A model generated the notes under the pieces. That model had not been told where the DNA came from, searched no databases, and worked only from the letters and a program-made list of their open reading frames with translations. Shown piece after piece: positions 17,380 to 26,220 of a DNA stretch of 64,000 bases. The first letter of the stretch is position 1. Each line of letters opens with the position of its first letter. This DNA is from Trichocoleus sp. FACHB-46 (GTDB taxonomy: Bacteria > Cyanobacteriota > Cyanobacteriia > FACHB-46): positions 1 through 64,000 of the forward strand of contig NZ_JACJOD010000041.1 in the NCBI RefSeq assembly GCF_014695385.1, read 5' to 3'. The translations under genes and the position numbers were made by a program.

Positions 17380-19281
17380 GTGCACATAGAAACCCAAACG
17401 GCAGCAGTAAAAGCAACAGCAAGTTTTGATCAACCATTATTAGACCCTTTTTTTACGCTATCTCTAGATTTGCTTTGTGTGGTGGGTTTCGACGGCTATT
17501 TCAAGCGCTGGAATCCAGTTTGCGAAAAAACCTTGGGTTTTCCTGCTGCTGAGCTACTCGCCACTCCTGCAATGCAATTTGTGCACCCTAGCGATCGCGC
17601 TTTGACCAAAGCTTATATCCAGCAACTACTGCTGAGTTCAGAACCCATTTGTTTTGAGAATCGCTGCTTGTGCCAAGACGGTTCCTATCGTTGGTTATCT
17701 TGGAAAGCTCAAGCGCTGCCAGAGCAAAAATTAATTTATGCCACCGCCCACGACATTACGGAACGTAGGCGATCGGCGAAACAACTGCGCTCCAGTGAGG
17801 AAAGATTTCAGCTCCTGGTAGAAAGCGTCAAAGACTATGCCATTTATATGCTCGACTCAGATGGCGTGGTCATTAGTTGGAACACAGGCGCAGAGCGGAT
17901 CAAAGGCTACAGTGCTGAAGAAGTGATTGGTCGGCATTTCTCTTGTTTTTATCCACCCGAACAAGTCCAAGAAGGCAAACCTGCGTGGGAGCTACAGCAA
18001 GCTGCTACCTTGGGCCAGTGCGAAGTAGAAGGTGAGCGGGTCCGCCGAGATGGCTCCAGATTTTGGGTGAATGCGCTCATGATCGCGCTGCGGGATAACC
18101 ACGGCCAACTCCAAGGCTTTGCGAAAGTGACGCGAGACATTACGGAGCGCAAGCAAACGGAATCGATTCTGCAACGAGCCTTTGATCAACTAGAAAAGCG
18201 GGTCCACGAGCGGACTAGCGAGCTATCCCAAGCGAACTTCATGCTCAAGCAAGAAATTGCCGAGCGGGAGCAGATGGAAGCAGCGCTCAGGCAGTCAGAG
18301 GCGCAACTGAAGCAGCAAGCTCAACAGCTAGAGTCCACCTTGCATGAGCTACAACGGACTCAATCTCAACTGGTTCAGTCGGAAAAGATGTCCAGTTTGG
18401 GCCAGTTGGTCGCAGGGGTGGCGCATGAGATCAATAACCCAGTCAGCTTTATTTACGGCAACGTCAAGTATGCTGACGAATATGTTCAGACAGTGCTGCA
18501 TTTACTGACGCTCTATCAACAACAATGTCCCGATCCGGTGGATGAGTTGCAAGCGGCCCTGGGAGGAATTGACTTAGAGTTTCTGGCGACAGACCTGCAA
18601 AAACTGCTGCAATCGATGAAAGTTGGGGCGGAACGGATTCGCGAAATTGTCTTGTCTCTACGGAACTTCTCACGCTTGGATGAAGCGGAAATGAAAGCAG
18701 TAGACATTCATGAAGGTCTCGACAACACGCTTTTGATTCTGAAAAATCGGCTCAAAGCCCATGCGGGTCATCCTGGAATTACGGTGCTGCCAGAATATGG
18801 CGATCTCCCCCTCGTGGAGTGTTACGCCGGACAGCTCAACCAAGTCTTCATGAATATTCTGAGTAACGCGATCGATGTTTTGGAGGACTCCCAAGACCAG
18901 TCTGCTAAGCAACCAGGGGTGATCCATGTTTGCACGACTGTGCAGGCCGATCAGTGGGTAGTCATTCGTATTGCTGACAACGGGCCTGGCATCAGTGAAA
19001 CGGTGCAGCGGCGACTCTTTGATCCCTTTTTTACCACCAAACCAGTCGGGCGTGGGGTGGGATTAGGCTTGTCCATCAGCTACCAAATTGTGGTGGAGAA
19101 GCATGGAGGTCGCTTAAAGTGTCACTCCATTCCGGGTCAAGGCACAGAATTTGTGATTGAAATTCCTAGCTCGGCAGCTCTCAGGTCCAGCCCACCTCTG
19201 GCTGAACCAGTGCAACTCCAGCCGCGATCGCGAGACAAACAATCCGTCCTAAACCCCCTGCCCTCTAAGCAATGTGTGTAG
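17380..19281 (+). CDS. PAS-domain sensor histidine kinase
   Basis: A 633-residue cytoplasmic hybrid-less sensor kinase. Two PAS domains occupy about 20-135 and 145-265 (LLCVVGFDGYFKRWNP; YAIYMLDSDGVVISWN), each followed by PAC-type endings (HDITERRR, RDITERKQ). A coiled coil spans about 265-335. The HisKA dimer box has the phosphoacceptor His349 in VAGVAHEINNP, and the ATPase domain has N-box NQVFMNILSNAIDVL (from 487), DNGPGI (533-538) and GVGLGLS. There is no transmembrane helix. The start is GTG at 17380 with GGAG 6 nt upstream. No response regulator is adjacent, so this is an orphan kinase whose ligand is unknown. Confidence 0.92.
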   Translation: MHIETQTAAVKATASFDQPLLDPFFTLSLDLLCVVGFDGYFKRWNPVCEKTLGFPAAELLATPAMQFVHPSDRALTKAYIQQLLLSSEPICFENRCLCQDGSYRWLSWKAQALPEQKLIYATAHDITERRRSAKQLRSSEERFQLLVESVKDYAIYMLDSDGVVISWNTGAERIKGYSAEEVIGRHFSCFYPPEQVQEGKPAWELQQAATLGQCEVEGERVRRDGSRFWVNALMIALRDNHGQLQGFAKVTRDITERKQTESILQRAFDQLEKRVHERTSELSQANFMLKQEIAEREQMEAALRQSEAQLKQQAQQLESTLHELQRTQSQLVQSEKMSSLGQLVAGVAHEINNPVSFIYGNVKYADEYVQTVLHLLTLYQQQCPDPVDELQAALGGIDLEFLATDLQKLLQSMKVGAERIREIVLSLRNFSRLDEAEMKAVDIHEGLDNTLLILKNRLKAHAGHPGITVLPEYGDLPLVECYAGQLNQVFMNILSNAIDVLEDSQDQSAKQPGVIHVCTTVQADQWVVIRIADNGPGISETVQRRLFDPFFTTKPVGRGVGLGLSISYQIVVEKHGGRLKCHSIPGQGTEFVIEIPSSAALRSSPPLAEPVQLQPRSRDKQSVLNPLPSKQCV

Positions 19282-19349
19282 TGCTGAGCCTGGTGGAGGA
19301 TTTGTCCTAAAATTGGACAACGAGCAGGTCAGTTAGGGAAGTAGCGGTC

Positions 19350-20171
19350 ATGGGTGTGTCTATTGAGGTTAGTAGCGACAACTTTGCCGCTGAGGTCGTG
19401 CAAAAGTCCTACGAAAAGCCAGTCGTAGTCGATTTTTTTGCTCAGTGGTGCGGCCCCTGCCAGATGCTGAAGCCAATCTTAGAGAAGTTGGTGCAGGAGT
19501 ACGATTTCGTCTTAGCCAAGGTTGACATTGACCAAAGCCCAGATTTAGCCAATACCTACGGTGTGGAAGGGGTGCCAGATGTCAAAATCTGGATGCAAGG
19601 TGAAATGCGAGATGGCTTTGTTGGTGTTTTACCAGAACCCAAGCTGCGATCGCTGCTCTCAGAGTTAAGCCTAAAGTCTGAGCTAGAGCAAGGGTTAGAA
19701 ACGCTACAGACTGCGATTCAAACGGGGGACGTAGCTACAGCTAAGCAACTGCTGCAAGCCTTGAGCGAGGAATATCCTGAAGATCGCCGCTTAATTTTGG
19801 CGGGTGCCAAGTTTCTAGTTAGCCAAAATAAGTTCGAATCAGCGACCAAGTTATTGACTGCAATTCAAGCCGATGACAAAGAGTATTTCGCTCAAGCCCA
19901 GGCCATAAAGGCCTTAGTTCAGTTTCAGCAAATAGTGACAGAATCCGCCGCTGAAAATGAACTAGATGAACTGTTTTTTAAGGCGATTCGCCTGACTTTA
20001 AATGAAGATTATGCCGCAGCCTTAAATCTATTTTTAGAGGTAGTCGGTCGAAACCGGAATTATCGGGGGGATGGTGCCCGAAAAGCCATGATCATGATCT
20101 TTGACCTATTGGGGGATGCTCATCCTTTAACAAAGGAGTATCGTAAGCAATTACTGTTGGTCTTGTACTAG
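19350..20171 (+). CDS. Thioredoxin-TPR protein, CnoX/YbbN type
   Basis: A 273-residue protein with an N-terminal thioredoxin fold (about 1-110) and a C-terminal tetratricopeptide-like helical domain (about 115-273), the layout of CnoX/YbbN. The active site WCGPC is complete (C34, C37), unlike E. coli YbbN, which has a SxxC site. CnoX proteins are holdases that protect clients from oxidation and hand them to GroEL or DnaK; in this protein disulfide reductase activity is also plausible. AGGGAAG lies about 8 nt before the ATG. Confidence 0.9.
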   Translation: MGVSIEVSSDNFAAEVVQKSYEKPVVVDFFAQWCGPCQMLKPILEKLVQEYDFVLAKVDIDQSPDLANTYGVEGVPDVKIWMQGEMRDGFVGVLPEPKLRSLLSELSLKSELEQGLETLQTAIQTGDVATAKQLLQALSEEYPEDRRLILAGAKFLVSQNKFESATKLLTAIQADDKEYFAQAQAIKALVQFQQIVTESAAENELDELFFKAIRLTLNEDYAAALNLFLEVVGRNRNYRGDGARKAMIMIFDLLGDAHPLTKEYRKQLLLVLY

Positions 20172-20645
20172 TTGAGCTGGCCCTGGATGAGACAATGGCG
20201 AAGCCATTCAAGTGATAGATATTCTAGAAGTTTGTGGTTTTACGGTTGAGGGATTCGCCACCAAAAACTTCAGGATGAGCAAGCTAAGTTGCTTGAGCTA
20301 AAATTTATCAGTTTTAACTGTTACTTCTAGCGGCTGGCTTTAACAGTTAGCTTCATTAATAAATATTGTTAATTTAATGAGATGACTCAACTTTAGGTTT
20401 GAGCAGATGTTGATCGAATAGGCTTGAGCGCAAGTGGAATAGTCAGTGAAATGAAAACTAAGCGATCGCTGAATTGCAGACTCAGCTTGCATTAGATAGG
20501 TTCTTCTTCGCGTACAAATTTTCTAATATTTCTATCCGCACAACGATGAAACTTTGCCAGTAGAATTGAGAAAAAGTTCCTCAAAAACACCGAGAAAAAC
20601 TTTTAAATAGTATAAAATTGTTGTTTAAAATTGGGTTTACTACAA
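20172..20645. other. 474-bp intergenic region with a hairpin
   Basis: AT-rich spacer. Near the start an 11-of-12 inverted repeat, GAAGTTTGTGGT (20227-20238) with ACCAAAAACTTC (20260-20271), may end the thioredoxin-TPR transcript. Nothing else is recognised. Confidence 0.45.
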
Positions 20646-20843
20646 GTGGAATCATCTTTTTTTACGGTTTACCAAACCCAGTCAGGGATTGAACTGCGAC
20701 CAGGCTGTGATGATTCAACAGCCGAAGCTCGTTTGATTTGTACCTGTAAAAACTACGAAGCTGCCTACGAAACGGCTCAGTCAATTGCTCATACTCGGAG
20801 CTTGCCGTTAATAGATTGTGTCTACGCTAACCCGATGTCCTGA
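20646..20843 (+). CDS. Small conserved hypothetical protein
   Basis: A protein of about 65 residues starting at GTG 20646 (MESSFFTVYQTQSGIEL); a TTG at 20631 would add five residues, and neither has a clear ribosome site. Two cysteines sit in LICTCKNYEAAYETA. The composition is protein-like and the segment resembles short cyanobacterial proteins of unknown function. The 3' end overlaps the convergent rhomboid-like gene by 17 bp. Confidence 0.55.
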   Translation: MESSFFTVYQTQSGIELRPGCDDSTAEARLICTCKNYEAAYETAQSIAHTRSLPLIDCVYANPMS

Positions 20844-21531
20844 TATTCATTAACCTAAACTTCATTCCAGCCGCTCCTAAAAGTAGCCCGATGGCTTGTG
20901 TCCAGTAACTCCAGCCAGACGGATTAATGCCACTGGGTATAGTGAAGCTATCTAACCCATAAGTTGCCTGCTGGATAAACCACCAGAACAAGTAAACCCA
21001 TACAGGTAACTCAAGCGGCACAAAAACGACTACCAAGGGCAGAATAGAGTCAATTTTGGCTTTGGGAAAACCAACTAAGTAAGCGCCCAAAACTGCGGCG
21101 ATCGCACCATTGGCACCAATAAATGGAGCCTGTAGGGTTGGGTTAATCAAGACTTGTAAGCTACTAGTCATGATCCCGGCCATCACAAAAAAAGCTAGAA
21201 ATGCTCCATGTCCCAGCGTGGCTTCAACTTGGGCTCCAAAAACTCTAAAAAAAAGTAAATTTCCCAGCAGTTGGGCAAAGCCTTGATGCAAAAATAAACT
21301 CGCTACGAGGGAAGCAACAAGCAAGGGTAGCGCCAACCATTGACCCGCGATCGCGTCTTGACTCAGAGCAGCTATCCGCGCTGGCACCACGCCCCAAGTC
21401 TGTAAAAAATCATTTAAGGCGGGCGAACCTAACTGCAACTCCCACAAAAATAAACCAACACTAAGTCCAATCAAGCCATAGGTCACAATCGGGTGAGAGC
21501 GCCGGGGTAAGTTATCACCGATGGGAATCAT
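20827..21531 (-). CDS. Rhomboid-fold membrane protein, catalytic residues lost
   Basis: A 234-residue polytopic protein of the rhomboid intramembrane protease family (start MIPIGDNLPRR, then TYGLIGLSVGLFLWEL, GVVPARIAAL). The fold is clear, but the active site is not: the serine in GxSG is replaced by Asn141 (GANGAIAAVLGAYL), the catalytic histidine of the sixth helix is missing (SYWTQAIGLLLGA), and the usual HLLGN of helix two reads AQLLGN. It should therefore be a pseudoprotease, perhaps a membrane chaperone or binding protein like iRhoms and derlins. The ATG start has no obvious Shine-Dalgarno. Confidence 0.82.
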   Translation of the reverse strand: MIPIGDNLPRRSHPIVTYGLIGLSVGLFLWELQLGSPALNDFLQTWGVVPARIAALSQDAIAGQWLALPLLVASLVASLFLHQGFAQLLGNLLFFRVFGAQVEATLGHGAFLAFFVMAGIMTSSLQVLINPTLQAPFIGANGAIAAVLGAYLVGFPKAKIDSILPLVVVFVPLELPVWVYLFWWFIQQATYGLDSFTIPSGINPSGWSYWTQAIGLLLGAAGMKFRLMNIRTSG

Positions 21532-21561
21532 GGCGAGAGCAGACTCAAGGTTTCAACTAGC

Positions 21562-22848
21562 CTACTCTAGGTCTGCAAATAGGTCAGCTAAAACTTGGTT
21601 GGAAAACAGAAAGCCTTCTGGATCGCTGAGCTTGATCCGAGCTTCTGGCGGTAGCGCTTCTAAAGGTAGCTGGGCGATCGCTTCCCATTCCACTCCGACG
21701 ACTTCTACCCAGCCTTGTGCATAATGCGACTGCAAAGAATGGCAGATTTTATCTAAGCTAAGTTTGCCAAATTGCTGAGCTAACTCCACCAAACTTAAAC
21801 CTTCGGCAAGACGGAAACCCAGCATCAATGTGTCGAGGAGAAGGTCTTGGAAGGATGCGGAAGGAGGAGAGCTAGAGAGGTTGGATTTTTGGGCTTTGAC
21901 CCATTCATAGTATTCGCGGGTTTTGCGGGGGCGGGTGAAGCGTTGCCCTTGTAGGTAACTAGCGGCTCCCATACCAAAACCATAAAAAGGCTGGTTTTTC
22001 CAGTAAACGCGATTGTGACGACACTGGAACCCCGGTTGCGCGTAGTTGGAAACTTCGTAGTGTTCGTATCCCGCAGTGCTGAGCAGTTGTTGGGCTAAGC
22101 GATACATTTCAGCCGCAGATGTATCGGAGGGTAGCGGCTGGTCTCCGGGTTGATATTGCCGACCAAAGGCTGTGACAGGCTCTACAATCAGGTCGTAGCA
22201 GGAAAGATGCTTGGGAGCTAAAGCGATCGCGGCTTCTATGGAGGCTTGCCACTGATCTAGGGTCTGATGCGGTAACCCCGAAATTAAATCTAAACTAAAG
22301 TTAACCATCGGCGCTTGGTGGATTAGTTCCACCGCCGCATAAACATCTGCCACCGAATGGGTGCGACCACAGAGCGTTAATAATTCCGGTTGGAATGCCT
22401 GCACACCTAAGCTAACTCGATTGATTCCAGCCGCTCGATAGCCTTGAATTTGAGCCAGATCAAAGGTGCCTGGGTCGATCTCAATCGAGATTTCGGCATT
22501 CGCAGCGATACCAAACTTATGCTCTAACGTTTGCAGAATGCGATCGAGCTGGGCTACAGAAAGTAGAGACGGAGTCCCACCCCCAAAAAAAATGGTTTCT
22601 AAAGGCTGAATAGGAACGGCTTTATCTAATATAGGTAGCTCTACAGGCAGCTCAATTTCTTGGCAGAGCACTTCCACATACTGGGTGATCGCCCCAGAAT
22701 TCTCACCCCGAGCCTGATCCCCCACCACAGATACTGGAAAATCACAGTAATAACAGCGCCGCCGACAAAAAGGGATATGCAGATAAGCCGCTTTCGGGCG
22801 ATCGCGATCGAGGGTTGGAGTCAAAGAATTTGTGTTGTCTAACAGCAA
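21562..22848 (-). CDS. hemW: Heme chaperone HemW, radical SAM
   Basis: A 428-residue radical-SAM protein of the HemW subgroup, formerly annotated as oxygen-independent coproporphyrinogen oxidase. The cluster motif CRRRCYYCDF (CxxxCxxC) follows AYLHIPF, then FFGGGTPSLL, IDPGTFD, RVSLGVQAF and SLDLISGLPHQT. The HNRVYWKNQPFYGFGMGAASY segment is typical of HemW. It is expected to insert heme into respiratory-chain proteins. The start is uncertain: the frame opens with TTG at 22848 and no ATG or good ribosome site is present before the core. Confidence 0.9.
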   Translation of the reverse strand: MLLDNTNSLTPTLDRDRPKAAYLHIPFCRRRCYYCDFPVSVVGDQARGENSGAITQYVEVLCQEIELPVELPILDKAVPIQPLETIFFGGGTPSLLSVAQLDRILQTLEHKFGIAANAEISIEIDPGTFDLAQIQGYRAAGINRVSLGVQAFQPELLTLCGRTHSVADVYAAVELIHQAPMVNFSLDLISGLPHQTLDQWQASIEAAIALAPKHLSCYDLIVEPVTAFGRQYQPGDQPLPSDTSAAEMYRLAQQLLSTAGYEHYEVSNYAQPGFQCRHNRVYWKNQPFYGFGMGAASYLQGQRFTRPRKTREYYEWVKAQKSNLSSSPPSASFQDLLLDTLMLGFRLAEGLSLVELAQQFGKLSLDKICHSLQSHYAQGWVEVVGVEWEAIAQLPLEALPPEARIKLSDPEGFLFSNQVLADLFADLE

Positions 22849-22915
22849 TTTAATGAATGATTTAGGACTGTTGTTTTAACCAAAAATCTAATGAAATCAA
22901 TACATTCACGATTAA

Positions 22916-23161
22916 GCGTTATCCTGCCAAACTAAAACCGCTGAGATAAAGCAAGCAGAAAAGTTATTTCATGAAGTGCAATTTCATCAAAAGCTCGAAC
23001 AACAGCTATTACAAAGTTAAGGAAGTCGAAGATATAAAATAGAGCCATGTAAATTTTTAGTAGCTGAGTGAGTTCAAGTCGCTGCTGAAGCCCTTCCAAA
23101 TATTGAAAGTGAATTCAATCGGCTTAACACGGCGCTCACCGATCGCTTAACTCTCTTCTAG
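22916..23161 (+). pseudogene. Possible decayed small ORF
   Basis: One frame here is protein-like over about 80 codons but is broken by TAA at 23018-23020 and TGA at 23069-23071. The segments KQAEKLFHEVQFHQKLEQQ, YKIEPCKFLVAE and AAEALPNIESEFNRLNTA read like parts of one soluble helical protein. No start codon precedes it. I infer a gene remnant between hemW and the PIN-TRAM gene; chance is not excluded. Confidence 0.35.
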
Positions 23162-23225
23162 TCCCTCCCAGAGCTTGTCTATTGGGACTAGACATTCATC
23201 CCATCCATCCCAATGGGCTATACAT

Positions 23226-24305
23226 ATGCTCGATGCACTGATCATCTTTTCATTCATACTAGCAGGGGGGGGGATCGGCTTCTTCAGCGTTGATCTCCTA
23301 CCCAACACAGCCTTAGCCCAAGTCAGCAATCGTGAAGGTTTGAGCTTGGTCACCGCTGGCTTCGGAGCCTTGATTGGCATGGCTTTTGGCCTTGCGGCTC
23401 AGACTGCCTATCGGCGGCTAGAAAAACAAGTTCGGCAAATGCCCGTTGATATTTTGCTCAGTCGTTCTGTCGGGCTAGTCTTGGGGCTTTTGGTCGCCAA
23501 CCTGATGCTAGCGCCCATTTTCTTGCTACCGATCCCCTGGGAATTTGCTTTTATTAAGCCATTAGCAGCCGTACTTGGCAGCATTTTGTTTGCGTTCTCT
23601 GGGATGTCCTTGGCCGATACTCACGGTCGAGCCTTGCTACGGCTGATCAATCCCCACTCTGTAGAAACTATGTTGCTGGCAGAAGGCACCTTGAAACCTG
23701 CCGCCACTAAAGTTTTGGATACTAGCTGCATCATTGACGGACGTATTGAAGAACTTCTTGGTACCGGGTTTCTAGAAGGCCAGATTTTGATCCCGCAGTT
23801 TATTTTGCTGGAACTGCAACAAGTGGCTGATGCCTCTAGCGATCAGAAACGGGTGCGTGGACGCCGGGGTTTAGACATCCTCAATCGCATGAAGGAATCT
23901 TATCCTGAACGACTGGTGATTCATTCGGCAGACTACGATGATGTCTCGACTGTCGATGCGAAGCTGGTGCGGTTGGCCCAGGAAATTAACGCCACTTTGC
24001 TCACCAATGACTACAACTTAAATAAAGTCGCTAGCCTCCAGCGTGTGCCAGTCTTAAACATCAACGAATTGGCCCAATCGCTACGACCTGCTTATTTGCC
24101 AGGAGATTACCTAGATTTGAAGATCCTCAAAGAAGGCAAAGAACCTGCTCAGGGTGTGGGCTACCTGAACGACGGCACAATGGTAGTGGTGGAAGAAGGG
24201 GGCAACCGGATCGGGGATGAACTGCAAGTGGTGGTCACGGGAGCCTTACAAACCTCGGCGGGTCGAATGATTTTTGCTCGACCCAAGTCTTCAATTGTGG
24301 CTTAA
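23226..24305 (+). CDS. Membrane-anchored PIN/TRAM protein, YacL type
   Basis: A 359-residue protein with about four N-terminal membrane helices (MLDALIIFSFILAGGGIGF onward), a central PIN nuclease-like domain and a C-terminal TRAM RNA-binding domain. The PIN acidic residues appear in VLDTSCIIDGR, LLELQQVAD, STVDAKLVRLA and LLTNDYNLNKVA. The layout is that of Bacillus YacL and its cyanobacterial relatives, probably an RNA-acting enzyme at the membrane. The ATG at 23226 matches the family start; a TTG at 23175 would add 17 non-conserved residues. A small zinc-type gene begins 3 bp after the stop. Confidence 0.88.
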   Translation: MLDALIIFSFILAGGGIGFFSVDLLPNTALAQVSNREGLSLVTAGFGALIGMAFGLAAQTAYRRLEKQVRQMPVDILLSRSVGLVLGLLVANLMLAPIFLLPIPWEFAFIKPLAAVLGSILFAFSGMSLADTHGRALLRLINPHSVETMLLAEGTLKPAATKVLDTSCIIDGRIEELLGTGFLEGQILIPQFILLELQQVADASSDQKRVRGRRGLDILNRMKESYPERLVIHSADYDDVSTVDAKLVRLAQEINATLLTNDYNLNKVASLQRVPVLNINELAQSLRPAYLPGDYLDLKILKEGKEPAQGVGYLNDGTMVVVEEGGNRIGDELQVVVTGALQTSAGRMIFARPKSSIVA

Positions 24306-24308
24306 CTG

Positions 24309-24494
24309 ATGGCAAGAGCCACCAGAGTCAAGCTGTGCGATCGCTGTGCTAATTCTGCGGCTGTGCTCTACCGCGTCAAGCTAGATGAGTCTGAGCAATG
24401 GCGGTTTGTCTGCGATCGCTGCTGGCCTGAAGTCAGCCAAGGCAATCCATCTTATGTCTATGGCGGCACTTGGAAAGCCCAAAAGCGTCGGTAG
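24309..24494 (+). CDS. Small zinc-ribbon-like protein
   Basis: A 61-residue basic protein with two CxxC motifs (LCDRCANSA and VCDRCWPEV), spaced as in a zinc ribbon. Such ribbons often bind RNA or protein. It begins 3 bp after the PIN/TRAM stop, so the two are surely cotranscribed and may work together on RNA. No specific family name is recognised. Confidence 0.75.
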   Translation: MARATRVKLCDRCANSAAVLYRVKLDESEQWRFVCDRCWPEVSQGNPSYVYGGTWKAQKRR

Positions 24495-24600
24495 AAACCA
24501 TTTTCTTTTATTCTGATGCCAGGGCATCTCCATAAGTTCGAGATCAGTTTGAGGAATCAGGGATGGGCGATCGCTCGTCCCTTTTTGCTAGAGGCTAACT

Positions 24601-26220
24601 GTGACGTGGAAATCGGGAGTTACGTGGAAATTGGGAGTAGGAGCGTTGAGTAACCCAGCGGGTCAGGATTCTAAGTGGCTCAATTCAGATTTAGGTTGGA
24701 GCTTGGGGCTACTAGTTGCGGCTTGTGGTCTATGGGGGATCAACTTGGGTGGGGTGCCGCTGCGAGACTGGGACGAAGGTACTTATGCAGCGATCGCCAA
24801 AGCTATGTACCGCACTGGCAATTGGCTCTACCCCATGATCAACGGTAGTCCTTATCTCAACAAGCCACCGCTGCTGGAATGGTTGATTGCCAGTAGTTAC
24901 CAGCTATTTGGGGTGAGTGACTTTACGACTCGGTTACCCGCTGCGCTTCTGGGTGCATGCGCCGTACCGCTGTTGTATTGGGTTGGGCGACAAGTGTTTA
25001 GCCAGCGCCTACCAGCTCTGTTCTCGGCTGCCGTATATCTCACTCTGTTGCCTGTGGTGCGGCATGGACGACTGGCGATGCGTGATGGCATCAGTGTCAC
25101 CTTCTTGCTGCTGTTATTGGGATGTCTACTGAAAGCGCGACAGGATCGCCGTTGGGCTTTAGGAGTGGGCATTGCACTAGGCTTGTTGGCTCTGACCAAA
25201 GGAATTTTGGCGCTATTGCTGGGAGCGATCGCGTTCAGTTTTCTGGTCGTAGATCGGCAGTATGCTTTGCTTCGGAGTCCCTATTTGTGGTCTGGAATTG
25301 CTTTGGGATCAGTGCCCGTCTTCGCTTGGTATGCGGCTCAAGTGCAGCACTACGGCTCTGTTTTTCTACAAGTGCATTTCCTGGCGCAATCGGTAAATCG
25401 GGTTTGGAAATCGGTCAACAGCAACACTGGCCCTGTTTGGTATTACCTTTTAGAATTGTTGAAATACACTTGGCCTTGGCTGATCTTCTTACCCAGTGGA
25501 TTGATTTTGGCGTGGCAGAAGCGGCAACTGACTTGGAGCCGTTTGATTTTAGTAGGAATCGGGATCTACCTGAGTGCTGTTTCAGTCATGACGACCAAAT
25601 TGCCTTGGTACGTGCTCCCGCTCTATCCCTTCGTGTCTTTAGCCTTGGGGGCACAACTGGAGCAGCTTTGGCACCGCGATCGCCTTTATTCCAAAGTAGC
25701 CGCAGGATTCTTAGGACTTTTAGCGATCGCTGGTTTCGCGGGGGGAGCTTATGGCAGTTGGGCTGATTCTCAACCTGTTTTGTTGGCGATCGGTGTAACG
25801 GTCGGTGTGAGCTTTGGTTGGGCTGCTTGGTGGATTCTACGGCAGCAGCGGCAGTTCATCACAGTGTTGCTGGTGGGCTGCTACCTCAGCCTAGGACTGC
25901 TGATGAGTTCACCGCTTTGGCTGTGGGAGCTGAACGAGGCTTATCCGGTGCAGCCAGTCGCAGCCTTAATTGCCACTCATACCCCACCGGGAACGACTGT
26001 TTACACCTCATTTCCCAATCATCGTCCCAGCCTGAATTTCTACAGCGATCGCCTAGTGTTGCCTGCGGGGCTACCAGATTTGCAGCGGCTCCAAGCCACC
26101 CAGCATTATCTGTTGCTAGATACCGCGGTGCTCAATAGCTTGCAGATTTCTAGCCAACGAGTTTTAGGCAATGCTGAGGGGTTTGCCTTAGTTGCGCCTT
26201 CCACTGCTCCAACTCCTTAA
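24601..26220 (+). CDS. ArnT/GT39-type membrane glycosyltransferase
   Basis: A 539-residue polytopic transferase of family GT39/GT83 that uses polyprenyl-phosphate sugars. The signature WDEGTYAAIAKAM near residue 55, with the catalytic acidic pair in the first extracytoplasmic loop, and NKPPLLEWLIA following it are typical of ArnT-like enzymes. About ten to twelve hydrophobic helices follow and a soluble extracytoplasmic tail begins near 445. It may attach sugars to lipids or proteins at the outer face of the membrane. GTG at 24601 has AGAGG 6 nt upstream. The stop overlaps that of the convergent kinase gene by 4 bp. Confidence 0.87.
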   Translation: MTWKSGVTWKLGVGALSNPAGQDSKWLNSDLGWSLGLLVAACGLWGINLGGVPLRDWDEGTYAAIAKAMYRTGNWLYPMINGSPYLNKPPLLEWLIASSYQLFGVSDFTTRLPAALLGACAVPLLYWVGRQVFSQRLPALFSAAVYLTLLPVVRHGRLAMRDGISVTFLLLLLGCLLKARQDRRWALGVGIALGLLALTKGILALLLGAIAFSFLVVDRQYALLRSPYLWSGIALGSVPVFAWYAAQVQHYGSVFLQVHFLAQSVNRVWKSVNSNTGPVWYYLLELLKYTWPWLIFLPSGLILAWQKRQLTWSRLILVGIGIYLSAVSVMTTKLPWYVLPLYPFVSLALGAQLEQLWHRDRLYSKVAAGFLGLLAIAGFAGGAYGSWADSQPVLLAIGVTVGVSFGWAAWWILRQQRQFITVLLVGCYLSLGLLMSSPLWLWELNEAYPVQPVAALIATHTPPGTTVYTSFPNHRPSLNFYSDRLVLPAGLPDLQRLQATQHYLLLDTAVLNSLQISSQRVLGNAEGFALVAPSTAPTP

